From Stenopsyche tienmushanensis (Eukaryota; Arthropoda; Insecta; Trichoptera; Stenopsychidae): a stretch of 64,000 nucleotides of DNA. Positions 26,901-37,027 of the stretch are shown piece by piece. Location of the stretch: assembly GCA_008973525.1 (NCBI GenBank), contig WACJ01000188.1, positions 248,001-312,000 of the forward strand, written 5' to 3'. The translations under genes and the position numbers were made by a program. Below the pieces are notes generated by a model. The model ran no database searches, was not told where the DNA came from, and was given only the letters and a program-made list of their open reading frames with translations. The first letter of the stretch is position 1. Each line of letters begins with the position of its first letter.

Positions 26901-28170
26901 CCGACGCCCGCCGGCGGGGGCGCCGACGCCCGGAGGCCGCGCGGGGAGCCGGCCGGCCCCGCGTCGCCGCCCTCCGGCGAGGCGAGGCGGGGCGGCCCGC
27001 GCGAGCGAGTCGACTCCGGCTCGGACCGCGAGGCGGCCGCCGACGGAGGCCGGGCCCGCGGCGCGCCGGCGGAGAGGCCCCGGGGGCCGCCCTCGGAGAG
27101 CGGGAGCTCCCCGGGCTCCGACGGGAGCGGCCGCTCCGTTCCGGCCGGGCTCGCGGTCGACCGGCGGGCGGCGGCGAGCGAGATCGAGATCGGTGAGCAG
27201 GGCGCCCGGGGGTCGCGCGCGACCGGGCGGACCTCCGGACCGAAAGCGCGCGTTCTCCTTCCAGAGAGGCCCGCGACGCCGAGCCCCGCCGAGCGGAGGG
27301 GAGGCGGCACGCTGTCGGGGGCGGCGCTGGCGACGCTCGAGCAGCTGCTGCACCGCGCCCGGGACCGGGGCTCCGCGCCGCCCTCGTCCCCGGCGCCGAG
27401 GTCCCGGCTCCCGAGGTCTTCCCCCGCGAGCCCCGCTCCGTCCAAGAAGAGCAAGAGGACCGCTTCCGCCTCGCCGATCAGGTGAGTGTCGCCTCGCGTC
27501 GCGCCTCCCCCGCGCTCGCGTCTCTCCCGTCTGACTCGTCTCCGTCCGCAGGAAGCACATCCTCAACTCGCCCCTGCTCGGGAGGCGCAGGAACAAGAGC
27601 AAGAACCAGGAGAGCTCCGACGACGAGACGGGCGCCTTCTCCGGCGACGAGGTGGTCAACGGGAAGAACTACAGGGACCTCGAGACGTTTCAGAAGGCGC
27701 AGCTCAGGCAGAAGGTGAGCCGTCCCGTCGGGGAACCCTCCCGCGTTCCCCGGCGGACCGGACTGACTCCTCTCTCTCTCTCGCTCGAAGCTGAAGCGGG
27801 GCAAGATCGAGCCGGCGGGCGGCGGCGGGTGGGCTCCGCAGCCGAGCGCCCCGGTCCGGAGGGAGTTCGTCATGCACAACAAGGCGCCGATGTGGAACGA
27901 GAGCAGCCAGGTCTACCAGCTCGACTTCGGAGGCAGGGTCACCCAGGAGTCGGCCAAGAACTTTCAAATCGAGTTCAGGGGAAAGCAGGTGCGTTCGATC
28001 GACGGAGTCGGAAGAAGTGCGAAGGCTCGCAGGCTGACGTGGGTCGGTTTCAGGTGATGCAGTTCGGAAGGATAGACGGCAACGCCTACACCCTCGACTT
28101 CCAGTATCCGTTCTCGGCGCTGCAGGCCTTCGCAGTCGCCCTCGCCAACGTGACGCAGCGGCTGAAATGA
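11793..28170 (+). CDS. TULP4: Tubby-related protein 4 (WD40, SOCS box, Tubby domain), 5' end missing
   Basis: This is the insect orthologue of TULP4 (Drosophila Tusp), an intracellular WD40/SOCS-box/Tubby protein. SOCS boxes usually recruit Elongin B/C and Cullin-5, so a ubiquitin-ligase adaptor role is the family inference; the substrate is unknown. The coding exons are 11793-11957, 23078-23260, 23514-23687, 23777-24154, 24221-24445, 24512-24752, 24830-25128, 25201-26069, 26322-27192, 27265-27481, 27552-27714, 27791-27988 and 28054-28170. All have GT-AG borders and phases that join. They give about 1,365 residues; the first exon (start Met) was not seen. Two single-base breaks sit in exon 25201-26069 (near 25,384 and 25,819). 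A polyadenylation signal AATAAA is at 28,776. Family identity is very secure and the middle linker is poorly conserved. Confidence 0.96.
12877..12990 (+). repeat. Pogo-like MITE, left half
   Basis: Starting at TACAGTAAACCCTTCTATAG and continuing CGTCGAGATAGGGACCATG, it aligns with the left half of the complete element at 29,731-29,881. It shares the GTACAAAAT.TGTACG motif in diverged form. The right terminus is not found, so it is a truncated copy. Confidence 0.55.
13700..14110 (-). pseudogene. Mariner transposase fragment, decayed
   Basis: Read on the minus strand, the stretch from about 13,880 to 13,730 gives the mariner block (M)RKLCA then RWVP-like then [13 protein letters not shown] residues. 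Upstream of it comes a degenerate helix-turn-helix region. Several stops and shifts interrupt it. The same block occurs at 17,885 and 37,740. Open frames of 116-131 codons on the opposite strand here are shadows of this element. Confidence 0.7.
15110..15850. repeat. Repeat region with direct repeats and a 26-bp palindrome
   Basis: A unit of about 75 bases near 15,130-15,212 (containing GCATAAAAAAAAGACTTGAA and GAGGGATAGCTTACATTATT) recurs diverged at 15,738-15,813 in direct orientation. Bases 15,727-15,752 are a perfect 26-bp palindrome centred on an EcoRI-type GAATTC. TCGCATAAAAAA is repeated at least five times in the region. It is probably an unclassified mobile element; no transposase was recognised. 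Confidence 0.6.
16200..16462 (-). repeat. LTR-like repeat, copy 1
   Basis: The reverse complement of this stretch matches 19,431-19,785. Shared blocks include CAATGGCGCTGTTA, ATCTTCCGTCTCTCTTTAG, CGCAATGTGT and ATTAATAAAGAAGTTATCT. An AATAAAG block and the absence of coding sequence suggest a solo long terminal repeat, but the ends are undefined. Confidence 0.5.
17885..18050 (+). pseudogene. Mariner transposase fragment
   Basis: The frame reads DMRKLC followed by [11 protein letters not shown] and EDVSVERLA, the conserved mid-N-terminal mariner transposase block. It is only about 50 codons long and broken. It is related to 13,700-14,110 and 37,600-38,260. Confidence 0.65.
18840..19260. promoter_or_regulatory. 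Possible intronic regulatory block
   Basis: Within the AT-rich TULP4 intron this segment has more balanced composition, several TAATT homeodomain-type cores, TTTATAAGAG, and GC-rich strings such as GGGGCAGTGCGGCCGC. There is no open frame. Calling it an enhancer is only an inference from composition; conservation data would decide. Confidence 0.2.
19431..19785 (+). repeat. LTR-like repeat, copy 2
   Basis: It matches the reverse complement of 16,200-16,462 over most of its length and extends slightly further inside (extra bases around 19,650-19,700). The ATTAATAAAGAAGTTATCTT string could be a polyadenylation region. Opposite orientation about 3 kb apart argues for two independent insertions or a large inverted structure. 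Confidence 0.5.
23078..24445 (+). CDS. TULP4: TULP4 exons for WD40 repeats and SOCS box
   Basis: There are four exons: 23078-23260, 23514-23687, 23777-24154 and 24221-24445. They give the WD40 region (blocks such as GIIFVW-type [54 protein letters not shown]). A SOCS-box-like segment follows at 24,310-24,440 ([10 protein letters not shown], then [15 protein letters not shown]). Only 66 bases, a multiple of three and stop-free, separate the third and fourth exons. Composition changes abruptly from mildly AT-rich to extremely GC-rich at about 23,430. Confidence 0.94.
24512..26069 (+). CDS. TULP4: TULP4 exons for the first part of the Tubby domain and linker
   Basis: The exons are 24512-24752, 24830-25128 and 25201-26069. 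The first carries [24 protein letters not shown] and [14 protein letters not shown]. The third opens with [16 protein letters not shown] and [13 protein letters not shown], all core Tubby-domain strands. A low-complexity Ser/Arg-rich linker (24,840-25,120) sits between. After DDLPTGT the frame needs to skip one base at 25,384-25,385 to read [16 protein letters not shown] second skip at 25,819-25,822 is needed to reach [17 protein letters not shown]. With both skips the exon is 867 bases and joins its neighbours in phase. Confidence 0.9.
26322..28170 (+). CDS. TULP4: TULP4 C-terminal exons ending the Tubby domain
   Basis: The exons are 26322-27192, 27265-27481, 27552-27714, 27791-27988 and 28054-28170 (TGA). 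The first two encode a long disordered Gly/Ala/Arg/Ser-rich linker. The last three regain strong conservation: [13 protein letters not shown], then [20 protein letters not shown] and [20 protein letters not shown], ending [13 protein letters not shown] as in other TULP4 proteins. The short intron 27,193-27,264 (72 bases) is in frame and stop-free, so retention would add 24 residues. Confidence 0.94.
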
Positions 28171-28775
28171 GAGGAGCCGGCGCCGCCGTCTATCATATGC
28201 CAAAGATGAAGTACTCTTCTGTCCGTTGTAAATATCGACTCTAGTGTTGCGCGACTGAACTCTGACATTCGACGAATATTCTCTGCGCGGACGACGTCAC
28301 ATATCATGAACTCATCGTTTGTAAATAGCCTAAGAGTGACCTAAAAGAGATTCGTTGAGTTTTTAGTCAATATGTTGTTCGTATTAAAAATGCTTCTATT
28401 GAGATTATTTTTACAACGTTTTACCCGTTCGCAGCGTCGATTCGGACGACGCTGCGTTGCGATCGAGATTGAAATTAACTTGGATTCGAACGTCGATTCC
28501 TGATTTGCGTCACAATACAATGTTATAGTCGAGGTTCGTCCGCGTTCCTTTCGAAAGGACCTTTGAATTGTTTCGCCCTACGACAGTTTGTCGATAAGAC
28601 GAAGCAATCGATGCGTCTGCGACGGACGAACGGACGAAGAATGCAATTTGAAACGTCCAACTCGTATGTATAGAATGTAGCTCATTGCGATGGAATTGCT
28701 CATATTTTATAAAATCCTTCGTCCTACGCGAGCCCGTCGCGTTGCAGACGAACATTTTCAGATTCAGAGACTCGC

Positions 28776-28781
28776 AATAAA
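28776..28781 (+). terminator. Likely TULP4 polyadenylation signal
   Basis: A canonical AATAAA hexamer downstream of the TULP4 stop codon, in sequence that has returned to AT-rich background. Other AATAAA motifs occur further on, so use of this site is an inference. Confidence 0.45.
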
Positions 28782-29730
28782 ATATTAGCTTTAAAAATTG
28801 ATTTCAGTCATTGTCGTGCGATCACTTATAATATGATGTCTGAGAACACATCTATTCCTCAGGTACTTGTCTACGATATGTATGCCTTTTGATTATGAGC
28901 GTCCACGACCTACGCTATGAGGGTAGACCCCCGATAACGTGTTCGTTGGGTTCCTAAAAATACATTATTTTATTCCATATCTGAATATGATCGATATTCA
29001 TATTGCTAAAACCTCTCTTCCTATAGAAAAAGCAAGTTTTACTATTGCATCCGATCAGTTTTCAGTTTAAATATTGCCCTTGATTTTAACGATCTTATTT
29101 ATTTGTCGGATGAAGTTATTGCATCAAAATTATCCATCAATTCTTTAAGAGTGGTAGACCGAAACCGCGTTATGCGGGGGTCGCCTATTTCAAACTGGTG
29201 AGCCATTTTGTTGAATTATTTGTGTTTTATTAATTTTACATTGATACTGGGAACATTCCCTTTGGAATTCTAAACAATTCCACGGCCATTTTAAGACTTT
29301 ACTGTTCCACGATAAGCTTTCTACTTTATTTACCAGCATAATGTTGTCGTCAAATATGCAAGTAAAACGGTCGGCTTGATTAATTTTATATAAGACCGTT
29401 CAAAAGTAATGAAATACGATGTCATCGAATGCCGCCTAATTCGAACATCCGGATGATAATTAATCTTAAAAAAGATACATTTTTAGACATATAGAGCCTT
29501 AACTTAACTTTCAATCGTTAGATTTTATTAGGGTTTTCATTATGGCCATTGTTAAAATATCGTGGTGAGTGTATAATAGACGATTGCCATTGATTCTTCC
29601 TACAAATTGAATTATATCGTAAGAATACTTCTCTGGTTATTTGTTATTGAATCTCTTCGTAGAATTTAAGATAATGATATTGAATTTTCATTAGGTATAC
29701 TCGACTGTTTACTTCGATCGCAAATTCATA

Positions 29731-29881
29731 CACAGTCAACCCTTCTACGGCGTCGAGATAGGGACCACGCTATAGAGTTAGGCATCCGTACAAAATGTGT
29801 ACGCGTTTGGTTCGTTGACAAGTGCAAGTGACTAACGCGCGCGAGCCGCAAACGAAATGGACGCTATAGGAGGGTTGAGTG
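29731..29881 (+). mobile_element. Complete pogo/Tc1-like MITE
   Basis: The termini CACAGTCAACCCTTCTACGG and, inverted, CACTCAACCCTCCTATAGCG enclose about 150 bp and are flanked by TA on both sides (29,729-29,730 and 29,882-29,883). A TA target site is typical of Tc1/mariner/pogo elements. There is no coding capacity. Partial copies lie at 1-34 and 12,877-12,990. Confidence 0.7.
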
Positions 29882-32288
29882 TACTCATCGATCGAGTCGC
29901 GACAACTTCGGTTGTGCGTTTTTAAAGTTTCTGTTGATTTATAAGAATATGTTGTGACGGTGATGACAAGATGTGCAATATCTTTTAATTTAAGTACCAA
30001 AGTCTCTATTTATGTTACGTGTATATTTTTCTTGTACGCTTGGAAGATAGTTTATGTGAAAGTTTTGCGACTGCAAAACGATTATTTACGATTGAAGGAT
30101 ATTATATTTTTTGTTTTGTGTATCTGTGATGTCTAAAACGTTTGTTGAATTTGCCTACATTGAGTTCTGCTATGATGTGTTGTCTTGGCGAGCCGAGGAA
30201 TTTACATTTACTATCCTTAAATTTAGAGAAATTAAATTTTATAAAACGACAAGGACATGATTATTTAAGCAGAACTAATTGTATTATTGAAAAATGTTTC
30301 TATTGATATTTTTTTACAAGACGCTTGACGACGAGCCGAACTCGCTCCTTATTCATTATATTTGTGATAGGTTCGTTACTATTAGAATTTTTGTAATGTT
30401 GTATTGTGATTAGATAAAGGACGGGATTTTAGAATTTCAGCCATTATATGAATAGAAAAATTTTAAATGTATATTTTTAGGAAAAATATCCTAACAATCA
30501 AAATGGACCCGACGATCGAATGTACGAATATTTATTTATAAATGCACTGAAAACAATATTTTTTTCATTTATTTAGCATTCTATGTATTATTATATGACA
30601 ATTTTAAATTTACACAGGTTACTACCTAATTTCTATGATTTTGAATGATTCTGATGAAAGGTAAATTTTAATCCATTCCTTTACGTTTGACCATAGTGAA
30701 CTATCAGTCTTGGTTAAATTTGATTGTTTTTTTAATACATTCTTTCCCCAAAGAGTTCTATTTTTAAACTATTACTTTTATATTAAAATATTATTTTCAT
30801 CGTGTACCTAAAATTTAAAAAAAACTCATGTATTAATAGTTCTTGTTTGTCCGCAGCAGGATGACAATAAAACGATTCATAGTCTAGTACAAAACAAAAA
30901 TTATATGCAATATGATAAAACTTAAGACATCGACGGTCTTGAGTTAAGTTACTTTAAGGTTTAACTAATGTATAATTTAGCCCAAATGAAGAGAATATTT
31001 TTTATGTTGAAAATAGCTCGACCAAATGAAAAACATGAATGTGTCAAATATATAAAGAATATTGACATAGTTTCATCGAAATACTTTAATTATACATAGA
31101 AAAATGTGATTTTACAATTAATTATGAGTTCTCTTTTAATAGAGCTAAGGATAAACATTAATAAATTTAATACAATACATAAAAAGCTTTGATTTATAAC
31201 ACCTGCCTTTATTATTAACTATAGTTATATACAATTATACGGGCGTTTCTCAGTAAACCGAGCAAGTCATCCTGAGAAAGTTGTCCAGGCCACCTTTTTG
31301 CTTATATATTGATCAAATATTAAATCTTAAGGAATAGACATCAATGCCAATTCAAATTTTAACGTTTAAATCCTAATGTAATATCACTATAAAAATAAAT
31401 CAATGACACAAATTGAATGAACATTTAAATATTACAGAAGCCAGACTTATTATCATGAGAGAAAATTAGTTCACACATAAATAAAAGATAAGTAAAGATA
31501 TAGTATCAAAAGAATATGATTAATAAAAGTATGCTCACACGCCTATATTTAACCTGTTATGGTGCAGGGTACTGATTAATTGAATTTCATTGGACCATAA
31601 TAATAAATATAATTATATTATTTTGCTGCACACAGGGAATATTCATCTAATATAACAAAATCAATTTTCAAAGCTATAAATAAGATATATAATATGAACT
31701 AAAAATACCTTAATACTTACCAGAGGCCTGACGACTGAAAACCAAGGAACTAATAATGTTAAAAATTAAGTTGTTAAATATACTAATCTTCTTTTTTTTT
31801 TGAATATATTGATATCATAGAAACTTCTTCATTTGAACACACTGCTTATTCTACTTTACTTTTAGTGAATCGGTTGCAATTTCATCTCTGATGACTAAAA
31901 TATGTGTATTAGTCCAAGCAAGTTATGTGCGTACATACAACATACGTTAATAAAGATGTAGAGATCATCTATGAAAATGTTTAAGCACAGCTGAAAGAAT
32001 TACACACAACGACAGGTATTATATTTTAATACTGAAAGTCCAAGAAAGAAGTTGGAATAAATTCAATTGATAAAATGGAATTAACAAAGTTTACACGATT
32101 GCCATTCTGAAGTGCTTTAGGCAATGCTGCCGTAAAAGATTGTTTGGGTTTCAGGGAGGAAAATGAACTGTTAAAAATGTTCATCCCAAGAGGTAATCGA
32201 GAGAAAAAACTCAATCTTACGATTGGTATTAATAAAAATAATGTTTATTATTTTATTAAATAATTTATTGCACTGAAAAATATATTAG

Positions 32289-35200
32289 CTATTTTTTTCT
32301 TCTCGTTTGTATAACACGTTTATTATCACTGTTATCGTCATCATCGCTCTGACTGGGGCAATAGTCGTCGTCGGATGAGTCCGATATATCGAGGTCATCT
32401 AAGTCTTGGAATAGTGATTCGTCTACTTTGACAGCATCACCAGCTACAAAAATAAATGCAATCAAGAAATAAATTCGACGAAAACACTATAATTTAATTT
32501 AAAAAATGTTTTAACACTCACGGTCATCTAAGAACTTGAGATCGGATTCATTCAGAGTTGTGTCTCTGAGGAACAATTCTTTCCCGGTGAGTTTCCTATT
32601 ATCTTTTAAATCCTTTTCTCTTCTTAAGATGACGCCGGTTTCAATCTCAAATGCGTTTCTCCAGGCTAGGAATGTTTCAACAGTAACTCTCGTTCCTTCA
32701 AATCTTTTCTGAAAAGAACATTGCAATAAATTTAATAAATATTTAATTTTGAGCCGCGTCAATTTAACACTTTCATTTAAAAAACAACATTTTCAACTGG
32801 ACATTCTATTATTTCAGTGATTGTAAGTAATGAAAAATGACTTTGAAACTTGTGAGATTGAGAAAAGATTTGAATTTTCCAAAAAGAAAGAAAGTCATTG
32901 ATACCGTTTTATGTAATTGAATAAGATTTACATATAAATGTTAAAATATAATATTATTTAATAAAAATTATTTTTACTCTATCTCATTATTCATTATTCC
33001 TGGCTCATATTTCCCTTCGCTTAAAAAATCCTTTGAAACAGTTAATTGGACAGTTTATTTAATTTGTAAGCGCTCCATTCAGAGTTAAGTAATATAAACT
33101 ACAACACTTATTTCATAACCTGTACTACAGTAATCTAAAAGATGCATTAAAAAGCCCAGACATGAAACTAACCAAGTCCACATCCAGTATTGTATGCTGC
33201 TTTTAAAAATTTTAATTGAAATGCATCAAAAGCCACGATAACGATGTGTATGCTGAAGTGGTAACAATCTGTAGATGCTAATTTGGTTCCAGAAATTTAA
33301 ATTGGGCAATAGAAGCTTAAGGGATGAACCGAGAACAGAAGGACATTTAAATTTTGTTAATGATGCAATAAAATCTCTATATAAAATCAAATCAGATTTA
33401 CGGCAAATAATCGAAGAGTCATTGCAAAGACATTTAAAACTCGTGCCATCACTGAACACAACTAAAACAAGCAAGAAATTCATGCAATACTTTCTTGATA
33501 ATATAAAAAATAATTCCTTTTTTGAATAGTATTGTAACGTAGTAATCCGACTCAATTTCGACGCATAAGCCTGGATTAATTATAAAAAAGGATATTTTGT
33601 GCATATAGTGGGATATGCAGGGATTAATTCATTATGAATTAATGAAACTATAACTGCACAAATTTATTGTTGAAAATTAGAAGTTTTGCAACAAAAATTA
33701 AAAGAGAAAAATCCCTATTTATTGATCAGAAAAAAGATGATACTCTTTTCATGATTGATGACGATTCATGTCAAATGCAATCTGACCTTGCAAAATCATT
33801 AGGAGTTGATCGAACAAAAGTTCCGAAATGTCTGACAGCATTGAGAATGATCTAATATATAAAAATTAATATCTCTTTGTTCGTATTTGATGGGCGGCCA
33901 TACCGTTCATCAGATTGCTGATAAAACTTCAGTCCACCTATTGCTAAGGATTGCGTGAGTAACATAGGCATAGTCTAATTATATAAAAATCAATGTTTGT
34001 TTGTTCGTATTTAATATGCTTCCATATCGTTCATTCCGATTGCGATAAAACTTTGTCATCTTACTGTTAACATTTGCGGGAATAACATAGGTATAGTAAA
34101 AATATTGTATAGATGCACCATGTTGACGGGGAGAGAAATAATGCGCGCAATACGGTGGTTAAGTCAGTCTTCGAGACGAGAGCGAGCATGCATAAGCTTT
34201 TGGATCCCAGCTCTTCGGCTCGCGCTACACGTGACCTGAAGCATTAAACCATGTACTGCGTTTCTTTTCAAATAATTATTAAGCGCTTATGGCATTGCAA
34301 CGCATGCCGGGTATTCGCTACTACAAAAATATTTTGCGTGGCCTAAGATGTGAAGCCGAGCCGAGCATTGGAAGAATAGCGGCCACAATATGCCCAAAGA
34401 TACGACAAGGTGATTTTGCAGCATTACAACGCTAGGCTGCATGTTGCATCAGTGATCAAAATCTACCTGGAAACGATGAAATGGCAAATTTTACCCCACT
34501 CGCCTTACCCTCCCGATAATTCCTCCTTCTGATTACCACTTTTGGGATTGATGATTCATGGCATGGTTGAGCAGTACTTCAATTCTTGTGAAGATATTAA
34601 AAAATGGGTCAATTCTCGGATAGCCTCAAAAGACGTGTAATTTTTTTGATGTGGGATTCAAAAACTGCTAATGGGCAATACTTAAATTGACTTGCTCGTT
34701 TATTACTTTTTTAAAATAAAGGATTTATTTTCACGAAAAACGGCAGGAATTTATTCACACACCAAATATAATAATAAATTTAAACTATAAAAAATTGAAT
34801 GGGTGTATAGTGAATATATTGGAAATTATTACTTTTCTTCTTATTTATATATTTTATGTATGTGAAAATTGCATAATGCAAACACAATATTGAGTGATTG
34901 ATTTCGAAACAGAACTTGAATTGGACTAATTGTATATATCGTAATATTAGAAAATATATATAAATTACCATTTCGGCTTCTTCTTCGGCTAACTGTTTTT
35001 TAAGTACTCCTTCCTCTTTTTCCTTTTTCATTTGATCGGATTTTGTATCCAGCCATTCTTGTCCTGCCGCTGCTAATGTGAATATCATTACCATTCCTAA
35101 ATTCTCATTAGCCTGCAAAATTTACATTGATAATAATGAATCTGTCAACGGTCTTGCGCTATGTTTGAGCGTTTAGCGAGAATCGACTGGGTTAAAATTA

Positions 35201-35562
35201 ATTACTGTTTCGATGAGATGGCTCCTGAGTTGCTCTGCGTCTTCGTCTTCCAAATTTTCTGGATCTTCCGTTTCGATCTGTGGAGACTCATCTGGATATT
35301 TAGGCGTGTGCGTAAATATAAGGGAACATCGGACACCCGAACTTTCGGCACTGTCATAGTCGCCGGACTGCAGGGTTATCTTTAGCTTGCGCGGGGAAGC
35401 TTCGTTTAAAACTATCGAACAAAAAACCGATCATTTTTAGACACTCGCATACGCAACAGACTTATTTTTTTCAGGTAGCTATATAAACTCACTCTCAATA
35501 TCATCGCAATAAATGGAGAGGAGGCTCTCGACCTCGCTGGCTTGTTCCTCTTCGTAATCCAT
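32289..35562 (-). CDS. RWDD1: RWD domain-containing protein 1
   Basis: RWDD1 (DFRP2) binds and stabilises the translational GTPase DRG2 in the cytoplasm in other animals. The five coding exons, in order, are 35562-35493, 35411-35206, 35112-34969, 32708-32522 and 32443-32289, totalling 762 bases (253 residues; the human protein is about 243). The frame is intact and all introns are GT-AG. The start encodes MDYEEEQASEVESLLSIY, the classic RWD opening. Then come TPKYPDESPQIE and ENLGMVMIFTLAAAGQEWLD. The fourth exon gives RFEGTRVTVETFLAW and KLTGKELFLRD, the DFRP-type C-terminal region. The tail is acidic and then basic. Intron 3 (32,709-34,968) is swollen by mariner debris. AATAAA follows the stop at 32,264-32,269 on the minus strand. 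Confidence 0.94.
33230..33860 (+). pseudogene. Mariner transposase N-terminal fragments
   Basis: Around 33,280 the frame reads WFQKFKLGNRSLRDEPRTEG followed by a helix-turn-helix-like SLYKIKSDLRQIIEESLQRH, the mariner DNA-binding region. From about 33,730 a second block, DDDSCQMQSDLAKSLGVDR, repeats the same part of the protein from another copy. The catalytic domain is absent from both. Confidence 0.7.
33851..34100 (+). repeat. Tandem repeat units of about 123 bp
   Basis: Two head-to-tail units start TCTAATATATAAAAATTAAT (33,851) and TCTAATTATATAAAAATCAA (33,974). Each continues through TTTGTTCGTATT, a CCATA.CGTTCAT block, GATTGCGATAAAACTT-type sequence and AACATAGG.ATAGT. Diverged copies of the same unit occur at 46,497-46,800 inside REV3L. 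This is a dispersed mini-satellite, perhaps carried by an unidentified transposon. Confidence 0.7.
34340..34740 (+). pseudogene. Mariner transposase C-terminal fragment
   Basis: Reading frames in succession give LQHYNARLHVASVIK, KWQILPHSPYPPDN, GMVEQYFNSCEDIKKWVNSR and IASKDV, the conserved C-terminal half of mariner transposase around the third catalytic acid (S/YPPDN). Stops and shifts interrupt it. It is older than and separate from the 33,230 fragments. Confidence 0.75.
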
Positions 35563-36057
35563 GCCGGTGAGGTATTGACGTTTACGAACGCGCCAAGTCG
35601 CGGACACGCGGTAATTGCGAACACTATTCAAACTTTTATCACTGAACACAATTCAAACAACTATAAATCGAGTAGCCTTTAAATTATTACTATACATTTT
35701 ATATTTTTGATTACATACAATATTTAGTTGATATTAAAAAAAAAACAACGAAACTGATTCGAAATATTATTTTAAAATAACACATTTTTTGTTTAAATAT
35801 AAAATCATTTTAATATTAATTATTTTAAATTTATCTGCATTATAACCATAATGATATTTTTATTTAATTAATAAATACATGATTTTAAATCGAATATTTG
35901 TATTGATATGGACGATTTAGCGAGGGTGTGTCTGACAGATTTTGCAGAGTGGCAACACTAGACTTTGTGTGGTGATTTTATCTAAGCTTCAAGAATCTAA
36001 AATTTATTCAATCATTATCAGTTAATGGATTTATTTTGATTGCTTGCATCATTCAAA
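35563..36057. promoter_or_regulatory. Bidirectional promoter interval RWDD1/BABAM1
   Basis: Only 495 bases separate the RWDD1 start codon (minus) from the BABAM1 start codon (plus). No other frame or repeat is obvious, so both promoters must lie here or in untranslated exons. The interval is AT-rich with no clear TATA element at a fixed distance; transcription start sites cannot be placed by eye. Confidence 0.6.
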
Positions 36058-37000
36058 ATGGGGAGCGAATACAATTTAGACGAGGAAAGAAACAGGATGG
36101 CCTATTCAAAGAAATCCAATTCAAGTGTCAATGATGCGTCAGTACACCTAAATATTTTTGCAGTGTTCATATGGCAATGTAATTATTATCAAGTAAATAA
36201 TGTATTTTTAATAATTATTCAGGGACGTAGACCACAACGATCCGTGTGAAAGGGAAGAAGTAGATGTTTTGAGTACTATTCCAAAAAGGGCTGTACCTAA
36301 TGCAAATGTTCCTGAAAAAATTGTCATCTGTTTAGATTCTTGTGAATTGGACAATGCATCGCCATTCGAATTCAGCGATTTAAAGAATGTCAACGAAGAC
36401 AATTGTTCATCCCTGGATATGATAAAAAGAGCTATAGAAATATTTCTTCATTCAAAACAAGCCATCAATAGCGATACTCAATTTGCTCTGGTAGTTTTGA
36501 CGGAAAAAGAATCCATATGGGTGCATCATTTCACTAAAAACGTAACGGACATAATGAACGCTGTGAACATCATCGAGAAATACGATTGCGGGGTGGATAC
36601 ATTTGATCTTTCGCCTCTATTCAACTTAATATATGAAAAGTCAGATTTGCCGGACGTAAGTCGAGACTATAAACTGATTCCACCCGAGAACGTCATCAGG
36701 GTCATATTGATGTATAATCGATCTAAATGTGTCCCTACCTTGTTTAAAAAGGAGATGTACAGTCTTTTAAAGGAGCATCCGTACTTCACCGTCGACGTGT
36801 TATATACTCACGAAGAAGGCTGTGAGAATTACAAGTGCAAAGAGATTTTCGGATGCTTGGAAGATTTGGACAATGGATATTCTTATATTTATCAGGTCAA
36901 AAAGAGTGCTAAGGAAATTTTTGAATCCTCCGCCAAATTGCTCGCACATCCTTTACAGAGGCCACTCCAAAAATATTCATCGTATATTTTGAATCAATAA
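36058..37000 (+). CDS. BABAM1: BRISC and BRCA1-A complex member 1 (MERIT40)
   Basis: BABAM1 is the von Willebrand A-like scaffold of the BRCA1-A (nuclear, DNA breaks) and BRISC (cytoplasmic) complexes, which cut K63-linked ubiquitin chains. There are two exons, 36058-36137 and 36223-37000 (TAA), split in phase 2 by an 85-base intron. They give 285 residues with no frame break, somewhat shorter than the human protein of about 329. ATG 36,058 is chosen because it opens the only frame that joins across the intron (donor GTCAGT). Visible family motifs are EKIVICLDSCEL (first VWA strand), FALVVL, YKLIPPENVIRVILMYNRS and the very conserved AKLLAHPLQRP near the C-terminus, used to bind the complex core subunit BRCC45. 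AATAAA follows at 37,022. Confidence 0.94.
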
Positions 37001-37021
37001 TGTGGCAATTATAATTTTAAG

Positions 37022-37027
37022 AATAAA
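37022..37027 (+). terminator. BABAM1 polyadenylation signal
   Basis: An AATAAA hexamer 22 bases after the BABAM1 stop codon. It is the nearest canonical signal and gives an unusually short but plausible 3' untranslated region. Confidence 0.55.

Larger units (their letters stand above)
28171..32288. other. TULP4 3' untranslated region and convergent intergenic DNA
   Basis: AATAAA at 28,776-28,781 lies about 600 bases after the TULP4 stop and is the best candidate cleavage signal. Beyond it the DNA is AT-rich, with one complete MITE (29,731-29,881). TULP4 and RWDD1 converge on this stretch. I see no other gene. Confidence 0.6.
32709..34968 (-). other. RWDD1 intron 3, mainly mobile-element debris
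   Basis: The other RWDD1 introns are about 80-95 bases, but this one is 2.26 kb. It holds mariner N-terminal fragments (33,230-33,860), a duplicated unit of about 123 bp (33,851-34,100) and a mariner C-terminal fragment (34,340-34,740). No foreign gene is intact. Confidence 0.85.

Noticed and set aside
23684..27660. Very long open frames antisense to TULP4 (up to about 500 codons) and overlapping sense frames
   Set aside because: They are Arg/Ala/Gly/Pro-rich shadows caused by the extreme GC content; the spliced TULP4 frame explains the region and carries conserved domains.
33851..34100. CRISPR-like array
   Set aside because: The units are long (about 122 bases), contiguous and eukaryotic-intronic, with no short repeat/unique spacer pattern.
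36040..36057. Upstream in-frame TTG as start of BABAM1
   Set aside because: The ATG at 36,058 is a normal initiator and nothing suggests non-AUG initiation.
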